Of a stretch of DNA of 64,000 nucleotides, positions 26,854-36,505 are shown piece after piece; the stretch's first letter is position 1, and each line of letters starts with the position of its first letter. The notes below the pieces were generated by a model. The model ran no database searches. It saw nothing but the letters and a program-made list of their open reading frames with translations, and was not told the DNA's origin. Made by a program: the position numbers and the translations under genes. Origin of the DNA: Anaeromicropila herbilytica (GTDB taxonomy: Bacteria; Bacillota; Clostridia; Lachnospirales; Lachnospiraceae); NCBI RefSeq assembly GCF_016591975.1, contig NZ_AP024169.1:4255001-4319000 (forward strand). Reading direction: 5' to 3'.

Positions 26854-27354
26854 TTAATATGTTATAACTTTTCTAGGAGCTTTTTGTTTCATACAAGCAA
26901 TCATCTTCTCGGATGGCTCAAATAGAATCTTAGTCATCTGATTGCCTACTTGCATCATGATTACATAAGGTTTTACACTAGAATCACCTGATGAGAAATC
27001 ACGAACTTTTATATTCTGTATATGTGTATATTGATCTAATTCGTGTGATCCTATTGGTGCTGCAATCGTTACTTGTTCCATATCAATGCGTAGTTTTGTT
27101 TTTCTTCTTGAGTTCCCCATAATCTTATCAAAATCTAACTGACCATCGCAAAATACATATTCATATTCTACATTTAACCTTGGGAAATAAAAAATGATGA
27201 CTGCAATGATAGCTACTGCAAATATCATTAAAAATGATGCTACAAATGACAACATAACAGATGCTACGGCAATAAATATTAATCCAAATCGCGCAAGATA
27301 ACTTCCCATGGTTTCTTTTCTTTTTACGCTAGCTTCAGCATATAGTTCGTTCAT
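26854..27354 (-). CDS. Hypothetical membrane protein, DUF6106-like
   Basis: This 166-residue protein has a short N-terminal charged segment, two hydrophobic helices at about 20-60, and a soluble C-terminal domain with a PH-like beta pattern (VEYEYVFCDGQLDFDKIMG, RRKTKLRIDMEQVTIAAP). That layout matches the DUF6106 family of Clostridia as I remember it; no function is known. AGGAGG precedes the start by nine bases. It appears to be transcribed alone. Confidence 0.6.
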   Translation of the reverse strand: MNELYAEASVKRKETMGSYLARFGLIFIAVASVMLSFVASFLMIFAVAIIAVIIFYFPRLNVEYEYVFCDGQLDFDKIMGNSRRKTKLRIDMEQVTIAAPIGSHELDQYTHIQNIKVRDFSSGDSSVKPYVIMMQVGNQMTKILFEPSEKMIACMKQKAPRKVITY

Positions 27355-27551
27355 ACCTTTTGTCCTCCTAAATTTTTAATGCCCCATATACTTCTATTAT
27401 ATAAACGCATATTTATCCTAATTATACTAAATTGAACCTTAGAATGAAAGGGGGTTTGACCAAATTCATGCAATTTATATAATTTTAACAATTTGTTTAA
27501 ATTATTATTCATCCACTGTATATCAACTTATATTTGAAATAATATTTGCAT

Positions 27552-27640
27552 AAGAAAAAAGCTATAACCATTCATTAATTCATAAGAAAGACATATAATT
27601 CCTACTTGAATTAATCATCATAAATTGGTTATAGCTATTT
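27552..27640. terminator. Long hairpin terminator after groEL
   Basis: GCTATAACCA (27561-27570) pairs with TGGTTATAGC (27626-27635). Inside it CATTAATTCA and TGAATTAATC also pair, giving a long rod of about 75 bases. A T run follows on the minus strand. Confidence 0.75.
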
Positions 27641-27699
27641 TCTAATCTATATAATTAAATTTTGCAAAATTTATTTTATAACTATTGCTTAGTAATGAA

Positions 27700-29322
27700 T
27701 TACATCATACCCATTCCGCCTGCACCTGCTGGCATAGCTGGAATATCTTCTTTGATTGTTGCAACTACAGATTCTGTTGTTAATAATGTAGATGCTACAC
27801 TTGTTGCATTTTGAAGAGCACTTCTTGTTACTTTAGCTGGATCTAGGATACCAGAAGCAACCATGTCTACGTATTCCTCTTTTAATGCATCGAAACCATA
27901 TCCTGGTTTTTGTTCTTTTACTTTGCTAATGATTACAGAACCTTCAAGTCCTGCATTCGCAGAGATGTGGAATAATGGTGCTTCTAATGCTTTTAAGATG
28001 ATATTAGCACCAGTTTTTTCGTCACCTTCTAAGGAAGCTGCTAATTTTTCTACTTCTTTTGATGCGTGAATATATGCTGATCCACCACCTGAGATAATAC
28101 CTTCTTCAACAGCTGCTCTTGTAGCTGCTAGTGCATCTTCCATACGAAGTTTAATTTCTTGCATTTCTGTTTCAGTAGCAGCACCTACACGGATGACTGC
28201 AACTCCGCCTGCAAGTTTAGCAAGTCTTTCTTGTAATTTTTCTCTATCAAAATCAGAAGTTGTTTCTTCAATTTGTGCTTTGATTTGGTTAATTCTTGAA
28301 CTAATTGCTTCTTTATCACCTTCACCGTCAACGATGATTGTATTTTCTTTTTGAACTTTAACTGATTTGGCGCGTCCAAGAAGATCCATAGTAGCTTCTT
28401 TTAATTCATATCCTAATTCTTCTGAGATTACAGTACCACCAGTTAAGATAGCAAGATCTTCAAGCATTGCTTTTCTTCTATCACCATATCCTGGTGCTTT
28501 AACAGCAACTACAGAGAAAGTTCCTCTTAATTTGTTAATAACTAATGTAGATAATGCTTCACCTTCAACATCTTCTGCAACGATTAATAATTTAGAACCA
28601 GATTGAACGATTTGCTCAAGAATTGGAAGAATTTCTTGAATGTTAGAAATCTTCTTATCTGTAATAAGGATGTATGGATTCTCAAGGTTAGCTTCCATCT
28701 TATCCATATCTGTTGCCATGTATGCTGAGATATATCCACGGTCAAATTGCATACCTTCTACTAGATCTAATTCTGTCTTCATAGTCTTAGATTCTTCGAT
28801 TGTAATAACACCATCATTTGATACTTTTTCCATCGCATCAGCTACTAATTGACCAACTGTTTCGTCACCAGCTGAGATAGCAGCTACCTTAGCGATTTGA
28901 TCTTTACCATTAATCTTTGAACTCATAGATGCAATTGCTTCAACAGCAACTTCAGTAGCTTTTCTCATACCTTTTCTTAAGATAATTGGATTAGCACCAG
29001 CAGCTAAGTTCTTGATACCTTCATTAATCATTGCTTGAGCTAATACAGTTGCAGTTGTTGTACCATCACCAGCAACATCGTTTGTCTTTGTTGCTACTTC
29101 TTTTACAAGTTGTGCACCCATATTTTCAAATTTATCTTCTAACTCAATTTCTTTAGCAATTGTAACACCATCGTTTGTAATTAATGGAGCGCCAAATGAT
29201 TTATCAAGTACAACGTTTCTTCCTTTTGGTCCTAAAGTTACTCTAACTGTATTTGCTAATTGATTAACACCTGCTTCAAGTGCTTTTCTAGCTTCTGCAC
29301 CATATTTGATTTCTTTTGCCAT
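27700..29322 (-). CDS. groEL: Chaperonin GroEL (Hsp60)
   Basis: This 540-residue chaperonin has the normal length, the ATP-binding LGPKGRNVVLD and DGTTTATVLAQA segments, and the Gly/Met-rich tail ending GAGGMGMM. It forms the double-ring folding chamber with GroES. It follows groES by about 95 bases in the same operon, which is under the CIRCE operator at 29742. Confidence 0.98.
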   Translation of the reverse strand: MAKEIKYGAEARKALEAGVNQLANTVRVTLGPKGRNVVLDKSFGAPLITNDGVTIAKEIELEDKFENMGAQLVKEVATKTNDVAGDGTTTATVLAQAMINEGIKNLAAGANPIILRKGMRKATEVAVEAIASMSSKINGKDQIAKVAAISAGDETVGQLVADAMEKVSNDGVITIEESKTMKTELDLVEGMQFDRGYISAYMATDMDKMEANLENPYILITDKKISNIQEILPILEQIVQSGSKLLIVAEDVEGEALSTLVINKLRGTFSVVAVKAPGYGDRRKAMLEDLAILTGGTVISEELGYELKEATMDLLGRAKSVKVQKENTIIVDGEGDKEAISSRINQIKAQIEETTSDFDREKLQERLAKLAGGVAVIRVGAATETEMQEIKLRMEDALAATRAAVEEGIISGGGSAYIHASKEVEKLAASLEGDEKTGANIILKALEAPLFHISANAGLEGSVIISKVKEQKPGYGFDALKEEYVDMVASGILDPAKVTRSALQNATSVASTLLTTESVVATIKEDIPAMPAGAGGMGMM

Positions 29323-29417
29323 CTTTACTTCCTCCTATTAATCTATCCTATTTAAACTTTTCTATCAATCGTTATAACTTCTAAGTAATAAACAATCTAA
29401 ATCTTTCAATATACGAA

Positions 29418-29705
29418 TTAGTCTTCTACAATTGCTACGATATCATTTTGTTTTACAACCATGAATTCTTCATCTTCTAGTTTTACTTCTGTTCCAGCAT
29501 ATTTGGAGTAGATTACTTTATCTCCAACTTTTACTTGCATTGTTACTTCTTTACCATCTACAACTCCACCTGGTCCAACCGCAATTACTTCTGCTTGTTG
29601 AGGTTTTTCTTTTGCTTGACCTGGTAAAACGATTCCTGATTTAGTTGTCTCTTCTGCAACTAATTGTTTTAATACTACTTTGTCTCCTAAAGGTACTAAC
29701 TTCAT
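29418..29705 (-). CDS. groES: Co-chaperonin GroES
   Basis: This 95-residue protein has the GroES beta barrel and mobile loop (ETTKSGIVLPGQAKEK) and the VGDKVIYSKYAGTEVK segment. It caps GroEL. A strong GGAGG ribosome site lies before the ATG, and the leader carries CIRCE. Confidence 0.98.
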   Translation of the reverse strand: MKLVPLGDKVVLKQLVAEETTKSGIVLPGQAKEKPQQAEVIAVGPGGVVDGKEVTMQVKVGDKVIYSKYAGTEVKLEDEEFMVVKQNDIVAIVED

Positions 29706-29741
29706 TATATTTCCTCCTTATAATTGCCTTTTATTTAATTA

Positions 29742-29768
29742 TTAGCACTCACTCTATTCGAGTGCTAA
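29742..29768. promoter_or_regulatory. CIRCE operator (HrcA binding site)
   Basis: TTAGCACTC (29742-29750), nine bases, then GAGTGCTAA (29760-29768) is the perfect consensus inverted repeat. It lies in the groESL 5' leader, so the operon is repressed by HrcA and induced by heat. hrcA itself is not in this window. Confidence 0.97.
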
Positions 29769-29779
29769 CTGATAGATAT

Positions 29780-29808
29780 ATATTAGTAAATTTGCATTTA
29801 TTATGCAA
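29780..29808 (-). promoter_or_regulatory. SigA-type promoter of groES-groEL
   Basis: TTGCAT (29803-29808) and TAATAT (29780-29785) on the minus strand are separated by 17 bases and lie just upstream of CIRCE. Confidence 0.75.
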
Positions 29809-29995
29809 CTATATATAGTTTACAATATAGTCATATATCCTTGTTTATATTATTCATTCTAATATATACTCATTTTATCTCACTAATACTCACTTTATCA
29901 TATTTTTTCATTATATTAGTTATAAATAATACTATTTATGTTCTTTGATAATATCCTAAACTTTGAAACTCAGATTCCGAGTTTAAAAATTCATA

Positions 29996-30877
29996 TTACT
30001 CATAATCAATTATTTTATTATCTCTCGCATAATAGAATAAATATTGTTGTGCATACCCCCCATATTCGCCAAAATGCTCTTTTGCAAACGTTTGTATTTC
30101 CTCTTTACTTGTTTCCTTCTTATAATAAATATTTTCCATTATTCTCTTAATCCATACATCAATTGGAAATGAATCTCTTCTAGATAACCCAAAGAGCATA
30201 ACACAATGAGCTACTTTGGTCCCTACACCTTTGATCTGAAGCAATATTTTTAACGCATCCTCATTATTTTTAGTAGCGATTAATTCATTAGTTACACTTC
30301 CATCTATTACTTTCTTACAAGCATCCACAAGATATGGTGCACGAAATCCTACTTTCAATTCACGAAATTCCACTTCACTAAGCTTCCCCAAAGATTCTAC
30401 TGTTGGAAAACTATAATAACTTTTTCCATTATATTCACCAATCTTTGAACCATACTGCTCTGATAGTTGATTTACAATGTGCTTGATATGAGGAATTTGT
30501 TTATTTTGAGATATGATAAAGGTAATTAATATCTCAAAAAAATCTTGGTTTAATAATCTTACACCATATTTCGAAGTGATTGCATCTTCTAGTTTATTAT
30601 CTTTTAATAATAACCATTCTTTTATCTTTTTATAATCATTATTAAAATCAAAATATTTTTCCCATATATTCTTGTAATCTGATAACGATGTATTATAAAG
30701 AATCACGTTCTTCTGAACTTGTTTCACTCTTAGAAGTTTATTCATAGCAACAATGATATATTCGTTATCCAGTAACTTTTCAAATCGAAAACATTGTCCA
30801 CATTCTAAGGTTTGTCCCAAATCAAAGTCTTCTATTTCTTCTATATATAAATCATTCTCTATTTCTTTTATGATCAT
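29996..30877 (-). CDS. 8-oxoguanine DNA glycosylase/AP lyase, OGG1-like (HhH-GPD)
   Basis: This is a 293-residue base-excision repair enzyme. The helix-hairpin-helix is LLQIKGVGTKVAHCVMLFGL with catalytic Lys221 in GVGTKVA, and catalytic Asp240 lies in FPIDVW, the same arrangement as human OGG1 K249/D268. The N-terminal ECGQCFRF segment fits the OGG_N domain. It would remove oxidised guanine. It stands alone; a MITE lies upstream. Confidence 0.9.
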   Translation of the reverse strand: MIIKEIENDLYIEEIEDFDLGQTLECGQCFRFEKLLDNEYIIVAMNKLLRVKQVQKNVILYNTSLSDYKNIWEKYFDFNNDYKKIKEWLLLKDNKLEDAITSKYGVRLLNQDFFEILITFIISQNKQIPHIKHIVNQLSEQYGSKIGEYNGKSYYSFPTVESLGKLSEVEFRELKVGFRAPYLVDACKKVIDGSVTNELIATKNNEDALKILLQIKGVGTKVAHCVMLFGLSRRDSFPIDVWIKRIMENIYYKKETSKEEIQTFAKEHFGEYGGYAQQYLFYYARDNKIIDYE

Positions 30878-30902
30878 TGCTTCTCCTCTTCTAAATACAT
30901 AA

Positions 30903-31194
30903 GGATTAGATTATGAAAAGCCTTTCTTAACCTACATTGTGTATATTGATGTATAATTATAAATTTTGGCGTAATCCGGCTGAAAGTAACGTTTATATTT
31001 TGTCAAGATTCAAAGTAAAAATAGGAACGTAAGTGAGTAAAGTTTATACATAAACTTTTTGCTTGTTTTGAAGCTTGTAAAAAATATGTTAAGTTTGTTT
31101 TGTAAACTTTATTAAAGGAAAGGTAGCCAAAACTTATAATTATACAGCGATATACACTCAGTAAACTAGAATAAGGTTTTTCACTCCCTAATCC
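30903..31194. mobile_element. MITE-like repeat, full-length copy
   Basis: This 292-bp copy aligns along its length with that at 15168-15439. The outermost flanks are GGATTAG and CTAATCC, complementary to each other but different in sequence from the flanks of the other copies. The core ends AAAAGCCTTTC and AAGGTTTTTC are slightly decayed. A small insertion (about 30 bases) is present relative to the other full copy. Confidence 0.85.
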
Positions 31195-31209
31195 AAATCT
31201 CCGTGAAAG

Positions 31210-31253
31210 AAAGGAAGGACCTAAGAAACCTATGTTTCTAAAATCCTTCCTTT
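31210..31253 (-). terminator. Intrinsic terminator
   Basis: AAAGGAAGGA and TCCTTCCTTT (31210-31219 with 31244-31253) enclose a second stem TAGAAAC/GTTTCTTA. It ends the gene at 31266. Confidence 0.85.
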
Positions 31254-31265
31254 AATAACTTGTTT

Positions 31266-31895
31266 CTATATGGTCTGTTCACTTAATAGATTACTCTTAC
31301 TGTTTCTATAATTAATTAACTTCCCCTTATAGACCTTCTTTAATTTCGGACACATCCGTATGTCAAATGGCCTTACTAAGCCATAACTTTTATGGAACAA
31401 ATCAATACCGCTTCTTTCTAATATGTAAGCGATGAACTGCGAACAGAAATAACGATTCTTATCATTAACTGGTATATTCACCATAACTCCTAAGATTCCA
31501 AGAAAATTATAGGAGTATTTCTCTTTGTTCTCCTTAAATATCTCAACCTCTTGTTTGATGCGTTCATATTGCTCTTTGGTTACCTTAAGACTGTAAACAC
31601 TACATGCTGTCTCAACATATTTACCAAATACTCCACGATCAATTTCTTCCTGAATGAATCCAGTAATAAAAGGATTATTCGGTCTTTTTCTTCCAAAGCT
31701 GTACATCTCTAATAATTCGGCATCAAATGCAATAGAAGCATGTGCATAGGGTTCTCTTGTGTATAATTTAATTAGCCTAGCAAAATAGGTTCTAGTTTGT
31801 GTCAATACGATATAGACCTCTAACTCATTTTCCTTCTTATGTTTGTGTTGAAAATGAGGAAACATTTTTAAATTATTTGAGTTACTCATACCCAT
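31266..31895 (-). CDS. Permuted papain-like (NlpC/P60 superfamily, YiiX-type) protein
   Basis: This 209-residue protein has the circularly permuted NlpC/P60 order, with His52 first (YAHASIAFD) and the Cys151 motif later (RYFCSQFIAYILERSGI). Such proteins may cleave amide or ester bonds of cell-wall or lipid substrates, but the substrate is not known here. No signal peptide or membrane helix is evident, which argues against direct peptidoglycan work unless exported otherwise. AGGAAGG precedes the start. Confidence 0.75.
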   Translation of the reverse strand: MGMSNSNNLKMFPHFQHKHKKENELEVYIVLTQTRTYFARLIKLYTREPYAHASIAFDAELLEMYSFGRKRPNNPFITGFIQEEIDRGVFGKYVETACSVYSLKVTKEQYERIKQEVEIFKENKEKYSYNFLGILGVMVNIPVNDKNRYFCSQFIAYILERSGIDLFHKSYGLVRPFDIRMCPKLKKVYKGKLINYRNSKSNLLSEQTI

Positions 31896-31943
31896 ATATT
31901 CCTTCCTCTTGCATAAACAAAATATCGTGAATGAATCATTATA

Positions 31944-32786
31944 TTATTCTTCACTGTTAAGAAGTGCTTTTATTTCTCTTGCTTTCTCTTTGATTCGTTC
32001 ATTAGCATTACGTGAAGTAAGTACTCTTGATACCCATCTACCAGATTCATCATGATTTCCAGCACGACGTGCTAATTCAGCTACTAAGTAAGTTACTGTT
32101 ATTTCATCCATTCCACACATTGGGAACATTTCTTTTGAGAATGCATTTGAAAATCCCTCAAAAGAATTTGTTATTAATTCAAGTTCTTCTTTCGCAAGTT
32201 CTGCTTTTACTTGTTCTATATTTTCAGTATTTTCTGGTAAAGTTTCTGCCTTACCTCTTAATAACCATGCTAATTTTAAACAAGTATATGCTCTCTCACT
32301 TGTTTTTCCTCTCTTAACAATGGTATTAACTAAGGCAAGCTTATGTTTTGCAATAGCATCATCATAAGATACGATATCTCCCTCTTCTTTTAAACCTTTA
32401 AAATTAGTGGAAATCTGTTCTCTTACTAATTTCGCTTGAGGAGAAGTAATCGCATTGAAAAAACGATTGACTGACGCATAACCACAACGTGGACATACTG
32501 TGACATCGTATTTTAAAGAATCAACTTCTTGGTATCTTGGACGTAAATCAGTATCTGCTGATACTAATTTTACTTTACCTGTACGAATTGTCTTTGATTT
32601 AAATTCATTATCACATACTGGACATACATGTGTCTTATCAAAAAGTAAATCTGTTTCTTTTACTTCATGTACTTCATTTGCAGCGCTATCTGCTTTCGCT
32701 TTTTTCGCTGCTTCTTCCTCATAAATGTCCATTTCGCTTAATTTACCTAATCCAAATTGCTCTAATCCTGAAAATAAATTACTCAT
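31944..32786 (-). CDS. DUF2225 zinc-ribbon protein
   Basis: This 280-residue protein has two CxxC pairs, CPVC (55-58) and CPRC (98-101), forming the DUF2225 zinc ribbon, followed by a helical domain with TPR-like residues. Its function is unknown. It is 10 bases downstream of glnS and so is probably in the same transcript. Confidence 0.85.
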   Translation of the reverse strand: MSNLFSGLEQFGLGKLSEMDIYEEEAAKKAKADSAANEVHEVKETDLLFDKTHVCPVCDNEFKSKTIRTGKVKLVSADTDLRPRYQEVDSLKYDVTVCPRCGYASVNRFFNAITSPQAKLVREQISTNFKGLKEEGDIVSYDDAIAKHKLALVNTIVKRGKTSERAYTCLKLAWLLRGKAETLPENTENIEQVKAELAKEELELITNSFEGFSNAFSKEMFPMCGMDEITVTYLVAELARRAGNHDESGRWVSRVLTSRNANERIKEKAREIKALLNSEE

Positions 32787-32796
32787 AACGCCCCTC

Positions 32797-34479
32797 CTAT
32801 ACTGGCTTATAAGAACTCTTTAGTGATACGATTCTATTAAATACTAGATTGTCTTCTTTTGAGTCCTTAGAATCTACACAGAAATATCCATGTCTTAAAA
32901 ATTGATAGCTATCAAGTCGTTTTGCTTCCCCAAAACTTGGTTCTAAATAACATTCTTTTAATATATTTAATGAATTTGGATTTAAATTTAATGAACCATC
33001 TTCATTATATACTCCTTTTTCTTCATCCACTATATTTTCATATAATCTTACTTCTGCTTTTGTTGCAGTAGTAGCTTCCACCCAGTGAATCGTTCCTTTT
33101 ACCTTACGTTCATTAAAACCAGATCCACTCTTCGTTGCTTTATCATAAGTACAGTGTACTTCTAAGACATTACCTTGATCATCCGTAATATAATTTTCAC
33201 ATTTCACAAAATATGCATGCATTAATCTTACTTCATTTCCCGGGAATAATCGATAGTATTTTTTTGGTGGTTCCACCATAAAATCTTCTCGTTCGATATA
33301 AAGCTCTCTACCAAAAGGAACTTGTCTTGAACCCATTTCAGGATTCTCCTGATTATTTGCTACATCAACATATTCAATTTCACCCTCTGGATAGTTCGTA
33401 ATTACTAATTTAATTGGATCTAATACTGCCATCATTCTAGGTTTCTTCAACTTAAGATCTTCTCTGATACAGTATTCTAACATTGCATAATCAACAGAAC
33501 TTTGACTCTTAGATACACCACATAATTCCATAAACATACGAATGGATTCTGGTGTAAATCCTCTTCTTCTAAGCGCGCTAATAGAAACTAGTCTTGGATC
33601 ATCCCAACCATCTACAATACCGTCGTCTACTAGCTTCTTAATATATCTCTTTCCTGTAATTACATTAGTTAAATATAATTTTGCAAATTCAATTTGTTTT
33701 GGTGGATTCTCATATTCTAATTCTGTGACAACCCAATCATACAATGGTCTATGATCTTCGAATTCAAGTGTACAGATCGAATGTGTGATTCCTTCAATCG
33801 CATCTTCAATTGGATGTGCAAAATCATACATCGGATAGATACACCAAGTATCTCCTGTGTTATGATGTGTCATTCTTGCAACACGGTAGATAATTGGATC
33901 ACGCATATTAATGTTTCCAGAAGCCATATCAATCTTCGCTCTTAATACTTTTGAGCCATCTGGGTATTCCCCATTCTTCATATCTTCAAATAATTCTAAG
34001 TTCTCATCTATGCTTCTATCTCGATAAGGGCTATTTTTACCTGGTTCTGTTAATGTTCCTCTATATTCTCTGATTTCTTCTGGGGTTAAATCACATACAT
34101 ACGCCTTCCCCTTCTTAATCAGCTTAATTGCTGCTTCATACATTTGTTCAAAGTAATTGGATGCAAAGAATAGACGATCTTCAAAGTCTCCACCAATCCA
34201 TTTTACATCTTCTATAATGGATTCTACGAATTCTGTTTTCTCCTTCGTTGGGTTGGTATCATCGAATCTTAAATTAAATTTACCGTTATACTTATTGGCT
34301 AATCCACTGTTTAATAAAATAGATTTAGCATGTCCAATGTGTAGATATCCATTAGGTTCTGGTGGAAATCTTGTCTGAACAGTCTTACAATGTCCTTCTT
34401 CGATGTCTTTGTCTATTATTTGTTCAATAAAGTTCTTTGAAATAACTTCTTTTTCTGATACTAAGTTATCTTTCTCCAC
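32797..34479 (-). CDS. glnS: Glutaminyl-tRNA synthetase
   Basis: This 560-residue class I synthetase has the HIGH motif in NGYLHIGHAKS (47-50) and the GlnRS segment VDGWDDPRLVSISALRRRG. The second class I motif, usually MSKR in GlnRS, reads ITGKR near residue 270. The C-terminal anticodon-binding beta barrels are complete. It charges tRNA-Gln directly, so this lineage need not depend only on GatCAB for Gln-tRNA. The DUF2225 gene follows closely. Confidence 0.95.
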   Translation of the reverse strand: MEKDNLVSEKEVISKNFIEQIIDKDIEEGHCKTVQTRFPPEPNGYLHIGHAKSILLNSGLANKYNGKFNLRFDDTNPTKEKTEFVESIIEDVKWIGGDFEDRLFFASNYFEQMYEAAIKLIKKGKAYVCDLTPEEIREYRGTLTEPGKNSPYRDRSIDENLELFEDMKNGEYPDGSKVLRAKIDMASGNINMRDPIIYRVARMTHHNTGDTWCIYPMYDFAHPIEDAIEGITHSICTLEFEDHRPLYDWVVTELEYENPPKQIEFAKLYLTNVITGKRYIKKLVDDGIVDGWDDPRLVSISALRRRGFTPESIRMFMELCGVSKSQSSVDYAMLEYCIREDLKLKKPRMMAVLDPIKLVITNYPEGEIEYVDVANNQENPEMGSRQVPFGRELYIEREDFMVEPPKKYYRLFPGNEVRLMHAYFVKCENYITDDQGNVLEVHCTYDKATKSGSGFNERKVKGTIHWVEATTATKAEVRLYENIVDEEKGVYNEDGSLNLNPNSLNILKECYLEPSFGEAKRLDSYQFLRHGYFCVDSKDSKEDNLVFNRIVSLKSSYKPV

Positions 34480-34605
34480 AATTACCCTCCTTAAGTCATT
34501 TAAAATCGTTTGTATACATCATACCATATAATTGCGTATTATAAAAGTACAGATTTAATTTTTGGAGCTTACCAGTGATGGATAGCTTGATTGGTACAAA
34601 CTAAA

Positions 34606-34641
34606 AATAAAAGGACTTATTTCTCTGAAATAAGTCCTTTA
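34606..34641. terminator. Intrinsic terminator after the SleB-type gene
   Basis: AAAGGACTTATTTC (34610-34623) pairs with GAAATAAGTCCTTT (34627-34640) with a very short loop, A-rich and T-rich on either side. Confidence 0.85.
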
Positions 34642-34748
34642 TGTTATAATAATTTAGTTCATATATTAAAGTATTTCATACCCTAATTTCATAGCAACCT
34701 AATGCTACAAATGGGCACTCCTATGTAATCAATCCACATATTTATTAA

Positions 34749-35312
34749 TTAGAAGAAAATATGTGCTCCGATTTTTTTATGATTCGCATGCTTTCTAGCT
34801 AAATATTTGGAATATACAGTAAAATGCTTATAACTTCCAATATTATTATTTCCTTCAAGCGCTTCTTTAGCTGCTTTAACACTAAGCTTTTGAGCTTTTG
34901 TACTGTAATGACTAAATTTCTTTAATTCTTTTGACAATCTACCATTGTATGCAACTGTAAATTGTACCGACCACTTTCTATCATAAATTACACCCTTAAT
35001 AGAACTTGGATATGCTTTGTTCTTTACACGGTTTAATACTACATTGGCAACTGCTAGCTTACCAGTATAGGACTGATTACCTGCTTCTGCTTGGATTAAA
35101 CAAGCTAAGTATTTAAGTTGAGCACTTGTATATGATTTCTTCTTAGACTTAACTGTAACCTTTGCTTTCACTGTACTTGCATTTGCTACACTTGTATCTT
35201 TATTTATTGAGTTTTCTGTTGTATTGGTTTCTGCTGCGAATGCATTAATGTAGTTTGTGTTAAAAAGTAATGCAGCCACAAGCATACATATTAATAGCTT
35301 CTTCGTTTTCAT
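34749..35312 (-). CDS. Cell-wall hydrolase, SleB/CwlJ family
   Basis: This 187-residue exported protein has a signal peptide (about residues 1-27, cut near AFA-AET), a Lys/Ser-rich linker, and a Hydrolase_2 (SleB) domain with the catalytic Glu76 in IQAEAGNQ followed by GKLAVANVVLNRV. SleB-type enzymes are lytic transglycosylases in spore germination or vegetative wall turnover. It has no obvious operon partner; sleB's usual partner ypeB is not here, so a vegetative role is possible. Confidence 0.88.
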   Translation of the reverse strand: MKTKKLLICMLVAALLFNTNYINAFAAETNTTENSINKDTSVANASTVKAKVTVKSKKKSYTSAQLKYLACLIQAEAGNQSYTGKLAVANVVLNRVKNKAYPSSIKGVIYDRKWSVQFTVAYNGRLSKELKKFSHYSTKAQKLSVKAAKEALEGNNNIGSYKHFTVYSKYLARKHANHKKIGAHIFF

Positions 35313-35794
35313 AATTAATCTCCTTTTAATAACCTTACTTATAGGCTATCTTTGGTAGTTCATATTTGCAGTTAGCATATTACAAACAAGAAATAATTTT
35401 CTGTTTTTCAGTAATAATTTCTTAACATTTATTTAATAATTATACCATGTTATTTAAAAAAATCAACCCTTTTGGACTCTTTTTTTATAACAAACTCCTA
35501 CATTGTTCTTACTTTGTCCAATTTTATTGTTAAATTGTATATACAAAGCCACTTTCCAGTTATCTTATTATCTAATATGTATATCCTATTTTGTTAACAA
35601 ATTATTTCATACATTTATCTGATAAATTACAAAACTTATATTTGTAAACTTTCACACATTAACTAGTATCTTAAGCTATTCATATCTTACACAATAAACA
35701 TAATTATATGAATTAGCGACAGAAACCTAGGTTTTATGCTATATTAAAGCAATATCTTTTTAGACTCAGATCTTCCAAAAGCTCTTTCACTCAA
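35313..35794. other. Intergenic region, nothing recognised
   Basis: AT-rich stretch upstream of the SleB-type gene. It must hold that gene's promoter; no gene, repeat or strong hairpin was recognised. Confidence 0.5.
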
Positions 35795-35836
35795 AAAACC
35801 CTTCCTTGACTTTTATTAGACAAGGAAGGGTTTTCT
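35795..35836 (-). terminator. Intrinsic terminator
   Basis: AAAACCCTTCCTTG and CAAGGAAGGGTTTT (35795-35808 with 35821-35834) form a 14-bp stem followed by a T run on the minus strand. Confidence 0.88.
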
Positions 35837-35863
35837 CGTTATTAATTTATTAATTATTATTTA

Positions 35864-36480
35864 CTAATTAAATTTTATACTATAATATCCAGATGTAGTC
35901 TTACTATATTTATACACTTTAATATAATAGGTTCTAGCAGGCATAGCACCTTTTGTAGCATACGTATTGCTTTCTGAATCGTATAAGCTGAATGTACTAC
36001 CAAACAATATAATTCTACTACTTGCAGGAATAAATTCAAATTTTATTGTATCGCATGATTTTGCTTTCACATCGAAACTTAATTTGCGACTCTTGCTTAA
36101 TCTTACTTTATACCAATCTACTTTCTTCACACTATCTTCTGATAATACTAATCCTGTCGCAGTTTTACCTTTTGGGATAGTTGTTGCTTTCTTCTTTGAA
36201 GCGCTTCCATTTTCTAAAACAGCTGTAAAAGTATAACGCAGCCTATAATCTTTTAAGGATTTTGCAATAATATAATAGGTAAATAGCATGTGGAGTGATG
36301 GGTACTGTTACATCTGCCGTTGTAGTTCTTGATTATTAAATTTAAATAATAGGTACCTTTCGATTTAGCGTGAGCACCCATATCATTTTTAAGCGTATCA
36401 GCACTAAAAAAACCTGAATACCTATTTTCCCTTTATACACTCCTGTAACATCAGCAGCAAATACATGAATATGCAATTCT
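35864..36480 (-). pseudogene. Decayed gene for an exported PPC-like beta-domain protein
   Basis: An open frame of 141 residues (35864-36289) carries a C-terminal beta domain like bacterial pre-peptidase C-terminal (PPC) domains (ENGSASKKKATTIPKGKTA, VDWYKVRLSKSRKLSFDVKA, ARTYYIKVYKYSKTTSGYYSIKF). It has no start signal of its own. Upstream, related peptide is readable in other frames (HVFAADVTGVYKGKIGIQ, then SADTLKNDMGAHAKSKGTYY), broken by frameshifts. The whole looks like the 3' part of a larger exported-protein gene that has decayed. Confidence 0.7.
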
Positions 36481-36505
36481 ATTCCTACAATATTTAGCTA
36501 GTTTA

